Of a DNA stretch of 64,000 bases, positions 52,350-61,842 are shown in pieces (within the stretch, counting starts at the first letter, position 1; each line of letters opens with the position of its first letter). The notes under the pieces were generated by a model that saw only the letters and a list, made by a program, of their open reading frames with translations, ran no database searches and was not told the DNA's origin. Position numbers and translations under genes: made by a program. The DNA is from Candidatus Dormiibacterota bacterium (GTDB lineage: Bacteria; Chloroflexota; Dormibacteria; Dormibacterales; Dormibacteraceae), in contig JAMXLM010000009.1 in the NCBI GenBank assembly GCA_024280995.1, forward strand, positions 1 through 64,000. Reading direction: 5' to 3'.

Positions 52350-53680
52350 GCCTGGCCGAAGAAGAGCTCCTCGGCCTTCTGAGACGCGCGAGCTCGGAGC
52401 TGGGCGCGAGGGCCTGGATCGTCGGCGGCTACGTGCGCGACCGCCTTCTCGGCCGGCCTCACCTCGACCTCGACATCGTCGTCGAGAACGGCGACGCGCT
52501 CGAGGTCGCCCGCCGCTTCGCCCGGCTGGCCGGCGCCCCCGCGCCGGTCACCTTCGAGCGCTTCGGCACCGCGCAGGTGACGCTGCCCGGCCGGTTGGTT
52601 GAATTCGTCGCCGCGCGGGCCGAGTCCTACGCCCCCGACTCACGCAAGCCCGACGTGCGGCCCGCGACCCTCGAGGAGGACCTCCGGCGGCGCGACTTCA
52701 CTGTCAACGCTCTGCTCATGGACCTGGATGGGCGCATCCACGACCCGCTGGGCGGCCGCGCGGACCTCGAAGCCGGAGTTCTCCGCACACCGGCCGAGCC
52801 GGCGCAGACCTTCAGCGACGACCCGCTGCGGATGCTCCGCGCGATCCGGTTCGCTGCTCAGCTTGGTTTCACGCCGGCGCCAGACCTCCTGCCGGCCATG
52901 CGCAACCTCCGCGCGAGGCTCGCCCCGCCCGTCATCTCGGTCGAGAGGATCGCGGACGAGCTGCGCAAGATGCTGACGTCTGAACGTCCGAAGCTGGCGC
53001 TCGAGCTCCTGGACGAAGCAGGCCTCCTCGAGGTGATCCTGCCCGAGGTGGCGGCCTGCAAGGGCGTCGCGCAGACCGGCTACCACACCCACGACGTCTT
53101 CGGCCACACGCTGCTGGCCGTCGCGCACACCGGCCCGGACCTGCTCCTCCGCCTGGCGGCGCTGTTCCACGATGTCGGCAAACCCGCGACCGCCAAGGGT
53201 GACGGCACGTTCCTCGGCCACGAGGAGGTAGGGGCCGAAATCGCCCGGGCGGCCCTGGAGAGGCTGCGTTTCGCTCAGCGCGAGATCGACGTCGTCACCC
53301 GGCTGGTTCGCCTCCACCTGCGCCCGGTGTTCTACCGCTCGGAGTGGACCGACGGCGCCGTCCGCCGCCTTGCACGCGACTCCGGGCCCGAGCTCGAGCG
53401 ACTCATGGCGCTCGGCCGCGCCGACATCGCCGCCTCGGCGTATCCAGCGCCCGAGAAGCTCGACGAGCTGCAGGCCCGCCTGGACGCGGTCCAGGCCGAG
53501 CGGCCGTCCCGCCTCGAACCGCTGATCACCGGGGACGAGATCATGCGCGCCAGGGGCATCGGGCCAGGCCCCGAGGTGGGCCGGATCAAGCAGAAGCTCG
53601 AAGAGCTCGTGATCGACGGCGACATCGCGCCCGAGCGCGCGGCGCTAATCGATTACTTATCAAAGCACCCGGATCTATAG
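52328..53680 (+). CDS. cca: CCA-adding tRNA nucleotidyltransferase / poly(A) polymerase family
   Basis: A 450-residue class II nucleotidyltransferase. The head has IVGGYVRDRLLGRPHLDLDIVVE (the GG motif and the DLD metal pair), RRRDFTVNALLMDLDG and DPLRMLRAIRFAAQLGF. An HD domain follows (HTHDVFGHTLLAV...LAALFHDVGKP, GHEEVGAEIA), then the C-terminal tail GRIKQKLEELVIDGDIAPERAALIDYL. It adds or repairs the tRNA 3' CCA; tRNA-Arg in this window lacks an encoded CCA. Some relatives act only in A-addition. Confidence 0.93.
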   Translation: MGADQPVGLAEEELLGLLRRASSELGARAWIVGGYVRDRLLGRPHLDLDIVVENGDALEVARRFARLAGAPAPVTFERFGTAQVTLPGRLVEFVAARAESYAPDSRKPDVRPATLEEDLRRRDFTVNALLMDLDGRIHDPLGGRADLEAGVLRTPAEPAQTFSDDPLRMLRAIRFAAQLGFTPAPDLLPAMRNLRARLAPPVISVERIADELRKMLTSERPKLALELLDEAGLLEVILPEVAACKGVAQTGYHTHDVFGHTLLAVAHTGPDLLLRLAALFHDVGKPATAKGDGTFLGHEEVGAEIARAALERLRFAQREIDVVTRLVRLHLRPVFYRSEWTDGAVRRLARDSGPELERLMALGRADIAASAYPAPEKLDELQARLDAVQAERPSRLEPLITGDEIMRARGIGPGPEVGRIKQKLEELVIDGDIAPERAALIDYLSKHPDL

Positions 53681-53763
53681 CGAAATTCCCAGCAGCCGCT
53701 ATGCTGCGAAAGGAGAGAAGCCGCCCAGAGGGGAGGGGCGGGTGTCCGGGGAGGGTTTTGACC

Positions 53764-54273
53764 ATGCCAGAAGTAGCCGTTGAAAAGGCGCCGGGGGCTG
53801 GTGCCAACGGGGATTCGGATCCGCTCGGAATCGAGCCCAAAGCGACTGTTTTGGCGCGCGACGACTCGCTGTCGGGCAAGCTCGCGCTGAAGGGGACGGG
53901 CCAGGTGCTCGGCAACTTCACCGGCCAGATCGAATGCGACGGAGACCTGATGATCGGGCCCGAAGCCCACGTCGAGGCGGACATCAAAGGCAACCGCATC
54001 ACGGTGTCGGGGCTCGTTCGCGGCAACGTGATCGCCGCCAACCGGCTGAAGATCACGAGCACCGGACGCCTCGAGGGTGACGCCACGGTGGGCGCGCTCG
54101 TGGTCCAGGAGGGTGGCGTTCACTACGGAGTGATCCGGGTCCACCCCGAGGGGATTCCGGACACACCGCCCGAGCGCATGGCCCAGGTGCCGGCCCAGTC
54201 GACCGTCGTAACTTTGGGGCCTGGCCCCAACGCCGTGGGCAGGGTCAGAAAATTCTGGGGTGAGTTCTTCTAA
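53764..54273 (+). CDS. Bactofilin (polymer-forming cytoskeletal protein)
   Basis: A 169-residue bactofilin. The core (about 40-125) is a right-handed beta-helix with repeating short strands (LSGKLALKGTGQVLGNFTGQIECDGDLMIGPEAHVEADIKGNRITVSGLVRGNV), flanked by flexible tails. Bactofilins polymerise on membranes without nucleotide and position cell-wall or motility proteins. The ATG at 53764 follows GGGGAGG. The next gene starts 14 bp before its end. No peptidoglycan hydrolase is beside it. Confidence 0.9.
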   Translation: MPEVAVEKAPGAGANGDSDPLGIEPKATVLARDDSLSGKLALKGTGQVLGNFTGQIECDGDLMIGPEAHVEADIKGNRITVSGLVRGNVIAANRLKITSTGRLEGDATVGALVVQEGGVHYGVIRVHPEGIPDTPPERMAQVPAQSTVVTLGPGPNAVGRVRKFWGEFF

Positions 54274-54742
54274 GAAGCCGTCCAAGAAGCCGGCGCGGGC
54301 CCGAGGCGAGGCGCCCCGGCCTGTACCGAAGAAGCCTTCGGCGGGGCCGGCGGCGCGGCCGGTCCCGCTTCCGACCCCCAAGCCGCTCCCGGCAAAGCCG
54401 GCCGTTCCCGCGCCGCGCCCCGGCATCAGGCTGGCAGGTTCGGCTTCGTCCCGCCTCACCATCAAGCCAAGCCCACAGACGGGCCCTCGGCCCCAGCTCC
54501 AGCTGTCGACCAAGGTCAGGCCCGGCGGTCAGCGTCCCCTGAGCCAGGTCGAGCTCGACGAGGACGAGGTCCTGATCGACGGCTTCGACGCGGTGCTGCG
54601 AGAGGAGAAGGTGCGGATCACGGCCGTCCTCGAACGGACGTGCGTTTATGTCGACCGGAGCGGCGACCGCAAGCTTGCGCGCAAGGAAGAACTGCTGGTG
54701 GAAGCCGACAAATTGCCCATCAGGCGCCGCGGCCTCGGTTAA
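54260..54742 (+). CDS. Hypothetical protein with Lys/Pro-rich N-terminal tail
   Basis: A 160-residue protein from a GTG overlapping the bactofilin gene. Residues 1-90 are low-complexity and rich in Lys, Pro, Ala and Arg (SKKPSKKPARARGEAP and similar), so disordered and positively charged. Residues 95-160 look like a small folded domain (EDEVLIDGFDAVLREEKVRITAVLERTCVYVDRSG). The overlap suggests it works with the bactofilin, perhaps linking it to membrane or nucleic acid; that is inference. No family recognised. Confidence 0.7.
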   Translation: MSSSKKPSKKPARARGEAPRPVPKKPSAGPAARPVPLPTPKPLPAKPAVPAPRPGIRLAGSASSRLTIKPSPQTGPRPQLQLSTKVRPGGQRPLSQVELDEDEVLIDGFDAVLREEKVRITAVLERTCVYVDRSGDRKLARKEELLVEADKLPIRRRGLG

Positions 54743-54754
54743 GTTTTCTCTTCC

Positions 54755-55759
54755 ATGATCGAAGAGCCCAAGATCAACCGTAACCTCGCGCTCGAGCTGC
54801 TTCGGGTCACCGAGGCGGGCGCGCTGGCCGCCGCACCGCTGCAGGGCCGTGGCAACAAGATCGCCGCCGACCAGCGGGCGGTCGAGGCGATGCGCGAATC
54901 GCTTGCCTCAGTCGACATGAAGGGCACCGTCGTGATCGGCGAAGGCGAGAAGGACGAGGCGCCGATGCTGTTCTTCGGCGAGCAGATCGGGAACGGTCTC
55001 GAGCCCGAGGTCGACGTGGCCGTCGACCCGATCGAAGGGACCAGCCTGACGGCGTCCGGCCTGCCGGGGGCGATCTCGGTCGTGGCCCTGGCCGAGCGGG
55101 GGACCATGTTCACGACCCACGTCCACTACATGCTGAAGCTGGTCGTCGGGCGCAAGGCGCGTGGCGTGATCGACCTCGAGATGCCGGTCGAGTGGAACCT
55201 CCGTCGAATCGCCAAGGCCGAGGGGCTGCCGGTGCAGGAGCTGACGGTCGTCGTCCTCGACCGCGACCGCAACAAGGAGATCATCGGCCAGATCCGCGAC
55301 ACGGGCGCACGGATCAAGCTCATCACCGCGGGCGACGTCGCCGGCGCGCTCGAGGCCGCGCTGGAGACACGCTTTGGGATCCACTGCATGATGGGGTCCG
55401 GCGGCGCGACCGAGGGCGTGCTCGCGGCGTGCGCGATCAAGACGATCGGCGGCGACATTCAGGCGAAGCTCTTCCTCAAAGACGACAAGGAGCGCCAGCT
55501 CGCCGTCAGCGAGGGCCACAAGCCGGACAAGGTCCTGTGCATCGACGACCTGGTCGCCGGCAAGGATGTCTTCTTCGCCGCCACCGGGATCACCACCGGC
55601 GAGCTCTTGAAGGGCGTCCGCTACGAAGACGTGTATGCGTACACGCAATCGATGGTTTTGCGCTCGGCTTCAGGCACCATGCGCATCGTGGACGCGTACC
55701 ACCCGATCGACAAGCTCCGCATTAAGGGGCTGCTGCCCGAGCAGGTCAGGGTCCGCTGA
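54755..55759 (+). CDS. glpX: Class II fructose-1,6-bisphosphatase
   Basis: A 334-residue GlpX enzyme removing the C1 phosphate in gluconeogenesis or the Calvin cycle. Landmarks are KGTVVIGEGEKDEAPMLF, VDPIEGTS (metal binding), KARGVIDLEMPVEWNL, VVVLDRDRNKEII, GSGGATEGVLAACAIK and FAATGITTGELLKGVRY. Length agrees with the family. It starts 12 bp after the preceding gene. No other FBPase is in the window. Confidence 0.95.
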   Translation: MIEEPKINRNLALELLRVTEAGALAAAPLQGRGNKIAADQRAVEAMRESLASVDMKGTVVIGEGEKDEAPMLFFGEQIGNGLEPEVDVAVDPIEGTSLTASGLPGAISVVALAERGTMFTTHVHYMLKLVVGRKARGVIDLEMPVEWNLRRIAKAEGLPVQELTVVVLDRDRNKEIIGQIRDTGARIKLITAGDVAGALEAALETRFGIHCMMGSGGATEGVLAACAIKTIGGDIQAKLFLKDDKERQLAVSEGHKPDKVLCIDDLVAGKDVFFAATGITTGELLKGVRYEDVYAYTQSMVLRSASGTMRIVDAYHPIDKLRIKGLLPEQVRVR

Positions 55760-55845
55760 GCGCGACGGAGGCGGGGCAGTTTCTGACTGCCGCGGCGAAG
55801 GCCCTCGGGCCGGCGCAGTGGGAGTGGATCGCGACGGCCCGAATC

Positions 55846-56562
55846 GTGGCCAGGCAGCGCGCGTCGACCGGCGCCGTCGAGGACGTTCTCGACGGCCTGC
55901 TCTCGGGCGCGGACCAGGCCATGGTCAACGCGTTCACGAGCGGCTTTCGCGTCACCCAGGCCAAGGCGGCGATCTCCAAGTCGCTGCCCGACGAGACCGC
56001 TACCGCGGCGGCGCTCGAGTCGGCGCAGGTCGTGGCCCTGGGGATCCTCGTGCGTGAGGAGATGCAGCAGGCGCAGTTCGAGGCCGTCTACCGGCCGTTC
56101 GCCTCGATCCTGCCCGGTCCGACCTACCGCGCACCGGCGCCGATCGACCAGCAGATCGCCGCATTCCTTCGCCTGCTGCCGACGTTGACCGGCGATGTGG
56201 AGGCCGAGATCTCGACCGTCGCCAAAGCACTGACCCAGCCGGCCAGGCCGGCCGTGTCTGCACCCGCGGCCGCGGGCGGAGTTGGAGTGCTCGCCCAGCC
56301 GACCGGTATCGACCCGGCGGCCAGCTACACCGCCGCCTGGAAGCATGTCATCGCCACCGCCAACCAGATCGGCCGGACCCAGGCGTTCCGGGCGATGCAG
56401 GACAGCGCCGAGCAGGCGGCTCCGCACGACGGCCTTGGCATCGTCGGATTCGCGGGCGTCGCCGCCGGCGCGATCTTCATGCGCGACGCTCTGCCGATCG
56501 AAAAGGTCCTGTTGCTCTACGAACCCTTCGCGTCCGCGTTCCCGTACGAGGCTCTCGCCTAG
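55846..56562 (+). CDS. Hypothetical helical protein, start uncertain
   Basis: A 238-residue soluble protein from the first standard start, a GTG at 55846. The sequence begins mid-helix there, and the same frame is open back to 55726 with protein-like residues ([30 protein letters not shown]). A CTG at 55756, overlapping the glpX stop, may be the true start and would add 30 residues. The protein is almost all alpha-helical, Ala-rich, with a central Pro/Ala linker near residues 135-145. No family recognised. It ends in a 4-bp overlap with the convergent acyl-CoA ligase. Confidence 0.65.
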   Translation: MARQRASTGAVEDVLDGLLSGADQAMVNAFTSGFRVTQAKAAISKSLPDETATAAALESAQVVALGILVREEMQQAQFEAVYRPFASILPGPTYRAPAPIDQQIAAFLRLLPTLTGDVEAEISTVAKALTQPARPAVSAPAAAGGVGVLAQPTGIDPAASYTAAWKHVIATANQIGRTQAFRAMQDSAEQAAPHDGLGIVGFAGVAAGAIFMRDALPIEKVLLLYEPFASAFPYEALA

Positions 56563-58199
56563 GCCGTTCGGACTCCCGCGGCGCTCTCGAGCCCGAGCTC
56601 GGCGATCGACGTCTCGCGCATCTTGAACTTCTGGATCTTGCCCGTCACGGTCATCGGGAACGCGTCGACGAACTTCCAAAGCCGCGGGATCTTGTAGCTC
56701 GCGATCTTGCCCTTTGACCAGGCGGCCAGCTCGTCGCCGCTCGTCTTTGCGCCCTCGCGCAGCTTGACCCAGGCCATGACCTCCTCGCCGTACTTCTCCG
56801 AGGGCACGCCGATGACCTGCACGTCGGCGATGTCAGGGTGCGTGTAGAGGAACTCCTCGACCTCGCGCGGGTACACGTTCTCGCCGCCCCGGATGATCAT
56901 GTCCTTGATTCGGCCGACGATGTTGATGTAACCCTCGCCGTCCATCGTGGCCAGGTCGCCTGTGTGCATCCAGCGCGCCGGATCGATGGCCTGGCGAGTC
57001 GCCTCTTCGTTGTTCCAGTAGCCGAGCATGACGATGTAGCCCCGGCTGCACAGCTCGCCTGGCGTCCCACGCGGCGCGACGGCTCCGCTCTCCGGGTCGA
57101 CGATCTTGATCTCGACGTGCGGATGCACACGCCCGACGGTCGAGACGCGCCTGTCGAGCGGGTCGTCCGTGGTGCACATCGTCGAAACGGGCGAAGTCTC
57201 CGTCATGCCGTACGCGATGGTCATCTCGGGGATGTGCATGACCGTCTGCACCTTCTTCATCACCTCGACCGGGCACGGCGAGCCGGCCATGATGCCGGTT
57301 CGCAGTGAGCTGAAGTCGAACTCGCCGAAACGAGGGTGCTCGAGCTCGCCTATGAACATCGTCGGCACGCCGTAGAGCGAAGTGCATCGCTCCCGCTGAA
57401 CAGTCTGCATGGTGAGGATCGGATCGAACGCCTCCGCCGGGACGACCATCGTGGCGCCGTGCGTGGTGCACGCGAGGTTGCCGAGCACCATGCCGAAGCA
57501 GTGATAGAAGGGCACCGGGATGCACACGCGGTCGCTCTCGCTGTACTTCAGCGTCTCGCCGATGAAGTAGCCGTTGTTGAGGATGTTGTGGTGGGTGAGC
57601 GTCGCGCCCTTGGGGAACCCGGTCGTGCCTGACGTGTACTGGATGTTGATCGCGTCGTCGAACTGCAAAGTGGATTCGACCTCGTGCAGCTTTTCGGTGC
57701 TGACCTTCACCGCGTCGCGCTTCAGCGCCCCCCAGCCGTCCTCGAGCACCAGCGCCTCGCGCAGGGACGGGCAGCGGCCTTTGACCTCCGCGAGCATGGC
57801 CCTGTAATCGGCCCGTCGGAATGCAGCCGCCAGGATCAGGAATGTGATCCCCGACTGGTTGAGCGCGTACTCGAGCTCGGAGGTCCGATACGCCGGGTTG
57901 ATGTTGACGAGGATGGCGCCGATCGCCGCGGTCGCGTACTGGACGACGACCCACTCGTAGCGATTCGGGCTCCAGATGCCGACCCGGTCGCCCTTCGCGA
58001 CGCCACGCGCCATCAGGCCCCTGGCGATCTCTTCACACTGCTCAACGAGCTCGCCATAAGACGCTCGATAACCCTGGTGCGCGGAGACCAGCGCCTCGCG
58101 GTCGCCGAACCGCGCCGCGGTGCGACGCAGGTTGCTGAAGATCGGTTCACCAAGGAGCGGCTTGTCGCTCGCGCCGTGTACGTAGCTCAGCTCTTTCAT
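56559..58199 (-). CDS. Medium/long-chain acyl-CoA synthetase (AMP-forming)
   Basis: A 546-residue ANL-superfamily ligase. The phosphate-binding loop is [18 protein letters not shown], followed by [70 protein letters not shown] and the C-terminal [13 protein letters not shown] with the catalytic lysine. The pattern is close to FadD-type or AlkK-like enzymes that activate fatty acids for beta-oxidation. The ATG at 58199 gives [17 protein letters not shown] with a GGGGG stretch upstream; the frame is open farther but not protein-like. It differs from the ligase at 27.9 kb. Confidence 0.93.
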   Translation of the reverse strand: MKELSYVHGASDKPLLGEPIFSNLRRTAARFGDREALVSAHQGYRASYGELVEQCEEIARGLMARGVAKGDRVGIWSPNRYEWVVVQYATAAIGAILVNINPAYRTSELEYALNQSGITFLILAAAFRRADYRAMLAEVKGRCPSLREALVLEDGWGALKRDAVKVSTEKLHEVESTLQFDDAINIQYTSGTTGFPKGATLTHHNILNNGYFIGETLKYSESDRVCIPVPFYHCFGMVLGNLACTTHGATMVVPAEAFDPILTMQTVQRERCTSLYGVPTMFIGELEHPRFGEFDFSSLRTGIMAGSPCPVEVMKKVQTVMHIPEMTIAYGMTETSPVSTMCTTDDPLDRRVSTVGRVHPHVEIKIVDPESGAVAPRGTPGELCSRGYIVMLGYWNNEEATRQAIDPARWMHTGDLATMDGEGYINIVGRIKDMIIRGGENVYPREVEEFLYTHPDIADVQVIGVPSEKYGEEVMAWVKLREGAKTSGDELAAWSKGKIASYKIPRLWKFVDAFPMTVTGKIQKFKMRETSIAELGLESAAGVRTA

Positions 58200-58212
58200 A
58201 ACCAAAACCCCC

Positions 58213-58404
58213 TTGACATTGTCCTCGCTTCGTCGCAGGCTGGAGTCAATTCGTTCTCCGTCCGGGTCCACCGACAGTTCGCGCAAAGGTTGGCCTCCAA
58301 AAGTAGGCAACGGCCGTAAAGCGGCGCAGAAAACCAGAAGCGTGTCACCCGGTGAGAGCCCGGTCGAGGCGGTGTCCGCTGCAGGCGCCGCCTCGTTTGT
58401 TTGT
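58213..58404 (+). promoter_or_regulatory. Structured leader ending in a terminator, upstream of the GT87 gene
   Basis: A consensus -35 TTGACA (58213-58218) with only a weak -10 could start an RNA near 58247. The RNA ends in an intrinsic terminator: a 10-bp stem (58365-58374 with 58386-58395, one G-U pair), an 11-nt loop and TTTGTTTGT (58396-58404), 36 bp before the GTG of the glycosyltransferase gene. A terminator just before a start codon is the layout of a riboswitch or attenuator. The aptamer class is not recognised. Confidence 0.45.
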
Positions 58405-58440
58405 CTGAGACTCGCCATCCCAAGCCGATAATTCGCGCTC

Positions 58441-59733
58441 GTGGCCGCGCTTCGGAACCGCCGCTTTCGCACCGTTCTGCTCGCGATCTCGGGCGTGCCG
58501 GTGGTGCTGCTCTACTTCTGGCAGGCGCTGATCTCGCCGATCTTCCTGGGCGGCTATCTCGGCGACTTCCAGGAGAGCTACCTGCGCGCCGCGACCCGCA
58601 TCGCGTCGGGCCAGGACCCCTACGACCTCTGCGCGACGATGGGCTGCCTCGAGCCCACCGGGCCGCAGTACGTTATGCCGCCTGTGCTGGCGTGGATGCT
58701 GCAGCCGTTGATCGGTGTGAACTCGCATGCGATCACCGTCGGCGCGGTGCTGGTCATGAATGCATCGCTGCTCGTTTTCCTCTGGCTGACGCTTCGGGCA
58801 CTCAAGGTCGGCGACTGGCAGCTCTCGGCGCTCCTGGTGATCACGGCGCTGGCGTTCGAGCCGGTGACCGGCAACATCGCCGAGGGCCAGGTGAACCTCG
58901 TGCTCCTAGGGCTGTCCGGAATCTGGTTCGCGGCCTGGATGGACCGTGGGCAGTGGTGGGGTGGCGCCGCCCTCGGCGCGGCGATCGCGATCAAGCTCAT
59001 CCAGGGACCGGTAGTCCTGCTCGTGCTCTGGGCGCGCCGCTGGGCGATGTTCGCGGCCGCCGCGGTGGCCGGTCTCTTGCTCTGGCTGGTCGGCGCGCCG
59101 CAGTACCTCTTCGAATACCTCTTCAAAGTGCTGCCGGCCGTCAGCGCCGGCACCGGCTTCTTTGAAAACCACTCGCCTGGCGGCACGCTTGCACGGCTGT
59201 TCGACCCGAACACCTTCGTGGTGGTGCGGGGCAGCCCGACCCCGGCACGAATTCTCACGACCCTTCTCGGCGTGGCGGTGCTGGTGGTCACCCTGGCCGC
59301 GATTCGCTCCTCGAGCAACCGCGCGCTCGACGCCGCGGCAATCGTCGCGGCGACGCCGTTGATCGCGTCCTACTCGTGGGGCACGCACCTCGTGCTGCTG
59401 CTGCTGCCGATGATGGTCCTGATCGCATGGGCTCTCCCACGCCACGACTGGCCTGCTCTGTCGCTGGTGGCCGCGAGCTGGCTCCTCATCGGGCCCGTCC
59501 ACAAGCTCCTTCAGTTCCTGCTTGTGTCGGGCTACCCGAACGGCGTCGTGCTCAGGGTCCTCGCCGAGGCCGGCGTCGCCGGGCTCGCCGCGCTGTGGAT
59601 CGCGACGCTGATCGCCGCCCGGCGCTCAGCGCACCGTCTTGATGCGGCTCACGAAGACGGTGCCGAGGATCATGAACACGACCGCGCTCGAGAACACGAT
59701 GCGGTAACCGCCGTTCCCGTGCGGACCGTTTAA
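58441..59733 (+). CDS. GT87-like membrane glycosyltransferase (DUF2029)
   Basis: A 430-residue polytopic protein with about ten spans, similar to the GT-C glycosyltransferases of family 87 that use polyprenyl-phosphate-linked mannose or arabinose. Features are the early periplasmic loop with [12 protein letters not shown]...[11 protein letters not shown], the [15 protein letters not shown] stretch, and [18 protein letters not shown] near residue 185. The last 35 residues ([19 protein letters not shown] onward) are highly charged and lie antisense to the MFS gene, so the natural end may be atypical. The start is a GTG. Confidence 0.82.
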   Translation: MAALRNRRFRTVLLAISGVPVVLLYFWQALISPIFLGGYLGDFQESYLRAATRIASGQDPYDLCATMGCLEPTGPQYVMPPVLAWMLQPLIGVNSHAITVGAVLVMNASLLVFLWLTLRALKVGDWQLSALLVITALAFEPVTGNIAEGQVNLVLLGLSGIWFAAWMDRGQWWGGAALGAAIAIKLIQGPVVLLVLWARRWAMFAAAAVAGLLLWLVGAPQYLFEYLFKVLPAVSAGTGFFENHSPGGTLARLFDPNTFVVVRGSPTPARILTTLLGVAVLVVTLAAIRSSSNRALDAAAIVAATPLIASYSWGTHLVLLLLPMMVLIAWALPRHDWPALSLVAASWLLIGPVHKLLQFLLVSGYPNGVVLRVLAEAGVAGLAALWIATLIAARRSAHRLDAAHEDGAEDHEHDRAREHDAVTAVPVRTV

Positions 59734-60897
59734 CGCGTCGATCAGGGGCCCGGTGAAGAACGGGATGATCGCCTGCGGGAAAGTGAGCGCGATGTGGAAG
59801 AGTCCCATGTCCTTGGCGGATTGCCTCTTGTCGGGGAGCGTGTCACAGGCGAGCGCCCAGTCGACGGCCTGATAGAGGCCATAGCCAACGCCGTACGCGA
59901 CCGCCAGAGCGATGACGATGCCCTGCGCGCTGGGGTAGAAGAGGATGAAGACCAACGCGACCAGCGACTGCGCCGCCCCTGCCGCGTAGACGAAGATCTT
60001 GCGGCGCCGCAGGCGATCGGAAAGGAGGCCGCCGAAGAAGCCGAAAGGCACTGCCGACACGACCATCACGAGCAGCCAGATGGCGGTGAAGGTGTCGGCC
60101 TTCGCACCCCCGAGGACTACGTCCTTGAAGAAGTTGAGCAGGTTGACCTGGACCACGGTCACACCGGCCGAGACCATGAGCCGCGTGAATATCACCCACG
60201 CGAGGTCGCCTTCGTGAAGCGGGCGGAAAAATTCGGCCACCCTGGCCCGGAAAGGCATCGCGGGCGCCCTGTACACCGGAGTCCTGCCCTCGTCCTGCGC
60301 CGCCCACAGCATCGGCACCAGCGAGACCAGGACGACGACGGCGATGATCACGTACATCAGGGGGACGTCGCCGAGAATCGACGTCACGCCGGTTCCCGCG
60401 CCGATGCCGAGCAGCGTCATGGTGCCGAGGAATCCACTCGCCTTGCCGAACTGCTGGGCCGGAACGACGTCGGGGACGACGCCGGCGTAGGCGGCTCCGG
60501 CGGCGTTGAAGAAGAACTGGACGATCGCGTAGCCGACCAGCAGCTCGGTGTAGCTGGAAGCGGCCATGATCAGGAAGAGCCCGGGCATCGTCAGCACGGA
60601 GCCAAGGACGATGATCGGCCGCCGGCGGCCGTATCGCGTCTTCAAGCGGTCCGACCAGGCGCCGACGATCGGCGGAACCGTGACCGCGAGAATTCCGCCA
60701 ATTCCGGCGGCGACGCCGACCCCAGTGTTCTGAAGGCCGTGCTGCGGGATGAGGTGGTCGACCCGGCTCTGGAGGAGGACTGTCGTCAGCGGGATCCAGA
60801 GGAAGAAGCTCCCGAACCAGAAGCTGCTGAGGGCGGTGTGCCACAGGTTCCCGAACCCCGCCTCGACAGGTACTTCCGTTGCGGTCGCCGCGGCCAT
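59626..60897 (-). CDS. MFS transporter
   Basis: A 423-residue major facilitator with 12 predicted spans. The loop 2-3 motif reads GAWSDRLKTRYGRRRPIIVLG, as in MFS sugar or SLC45/GPH-like porters, and the loop 8-9 copy is GGLLSDRLRRRKIFV. Substrate is unknown; nucleoside, sugar or drug transport are all possible. The C-terminus overlaps the convergent GT87 gene by 108 bp. It starts 69 bp from the divergent DUF1232 gene. Confidence 0.9.
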   Translation of the reverse strand: MAAATATEVPVEAGFGNLWHTALSSFWFGSFFLWIPLTTVLLQSRVDHLIPQHGLQNTGVGVAAGIGGILAVTVPPIVGAWSDRLKTRYGRRRPIIVLGSVLTMPGLFLIMAASSYTELLVGYAIVQFFFNAAGAAYAGVVPDVVPAQQFGKASGFLGTMTLLGIGAGTGVTSILGDVPLMYVIIAVVVLVSLVPMLWAAQDEGRTPVYRAPAMPFRARVAEFFRPLHEGDLAWVIFTRLMVSAGVTVVQVNLLNFFKDVVLGGAKADTFTAIWLLVMVVSAVPFGFFGGLLSDRLRRRKIFVYAAGAAQSLVALVFILFYPSAQGIVIALAVAYGVGYGLYQAVDWALACDTLPDKRQSAKDMGLFHIALTFPQAIIPFFTGPLIDALNGPHGNGGYRIVFSSAVVFMILGTVFVSRIKTVR

Positions 60898-60966
60898 GGC
60901 GGAAGGCTACTGTTAATAGGCTTTCTTGGGCGACCCGGAAAGCTGTAGGCTCTACCGGCCCACCCC

Positions 60967-61380
60967 ATGCCATCCATCTTTTCGCGGGCAAAAACCGTAC
61001 TGCTCGATCTGCCGGGCCGCGGCAAGCTGGCCTACTGCCTGCTGCGCGATCCCCGCGTGCCCCGCGCCCCGAAGGTGGTGCTGCTCGCCGCGCTCGGCGT
61101 CATCGTCAGCCCGATCGACTTTCCCGGCTGGGTGCCGGTGCTGGGCGAGCTCGACATGATCGCCCTCGGCATCCTCGCCGTCGAGACGTTCATCGAGGCA
61201 TGCCCGCCCGCGATCCGGCGCGAGCAGCAGGATCTGCTCGCCGCCAAGCAGAGCGTGTGGGATCGCGACGTCCGCGATACTGTTGCCATCGCACGGCACG
61301 GGGTGAGGAACCTTTTCGGTCGAATCCGTTCGCGAGTCCGCCACCGCGACGAGTACCAATCCATGTCGGAGGTCGGGTGA
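60967..61380 (+). CDS. DUF1232 family membrane protein
   Basis: A 137-residue DUF1232 (YkvA-like) protein. The signature is the span VVLLAALGVIVSPIDFPGWVPVLGELDMIALGILAVETFI, with the typical P-I-D-x-x-P motif between two membrane-associated helices, followed by a basic C-terminal tail. Function unknown in the family. It lies 1 bp before the TTG of rplI, so it is probably co-transcribed with rplI and dnaB. In most bacteria this place is held by rpsR or nothing. Confidence 0.85.
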   Translation: MPSIFSRAKTVLLDLPGRGKLAYCLLRDPRVPRAPKVVLLAALGVIVSPIDFPGWVPVLGELDMIALGILAVETFIEACPPAIRREQQDLLAAKQSVWDRDVRDTVAIARHGVRNLFGRIRSRVRHRDEYQSMSEVG

Positions 61381-61381
61381 A

Positions 61382-61831
61382 TTGCGGGTCTTGCTGACGA
61401 AGGACGTTGAGAACGTCGGCCGCGCGGGCGACGTGAAGGAGGTCGCGGACGGTTATGGCCGCAACTTCCTGCTGCCGCGCAAGCTGGCGGTGGCGGCGGG
61501 GACGGGGGCCGAAGCCGAAGCCAGGCGCCTGCGTGAGGCCGCGCAGAAGCGCGAAACGAAGGATCGAAACGAGGCGCAGGCGGTCGCGGACGAGATCGAC
61601 AACAAGACGGTCGTGGTGCGCTTGAAGGTCGGGGCCGAAGACAAGGCGTTCGGCTCCATCACCAACCAGGACATTGCCGCGGCTTTGAAGGCGCAGCATC
61701 GCGTCGAGATCGACCGGCACAAGATCGACTTGAAGGAGCCGATCAAGGCGCTGGGCGAGCACCAGGTGGCGCTGAAGCTGCACCGTGACGTGGACGCCCA
61801 CGTCAACGTGATCGTCACGCAGGACCGCTAG
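61382..61831 (+). CDS. rplI: Ribosomal protein bL9
   Basis: A 149-residue bL9. The N-terminal domain is MRVLLTKDVENVGRAGDVKEVADGYGRNFLLPRKLAV, which contacts 23S rRNA. A long connecting helix (about 40-75, EAEARRLREAAQKRETKDRNEAQ) and the C-terminal domain with FGSITNQDIAAAL follow. The start is a TTG at 61382. The rplI-dnaB order is widely conserved; rpsF, ssb and rpsR are not directly upstream here. Confidence 0.96.
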   Translation: MRVLLTKDVENVGRAGDVKEVADGYGRNFLLPRKLAVAAGTGAEAEARRLREAAQKRETKDRNEAQAVADEIDNKTVVVRLKVGAEDKAFGSITNQDIAAALKAQHRVEIDRHKIDLKEPIKALGEHQVALKLHRDVDAHVNVIVTQDR

Positions 61832-61842
61832 CAGGGCTCGGC

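Noticed and set aside
58250-58404. Cyclic-di-GMP or cobalamin riboswitch
   Set aside because: Pieces such as CGCAAAGG and CCGGTGAGAG resemble parts of those consensus sequences, but the required conserved blocks are not in the right order or spacing.
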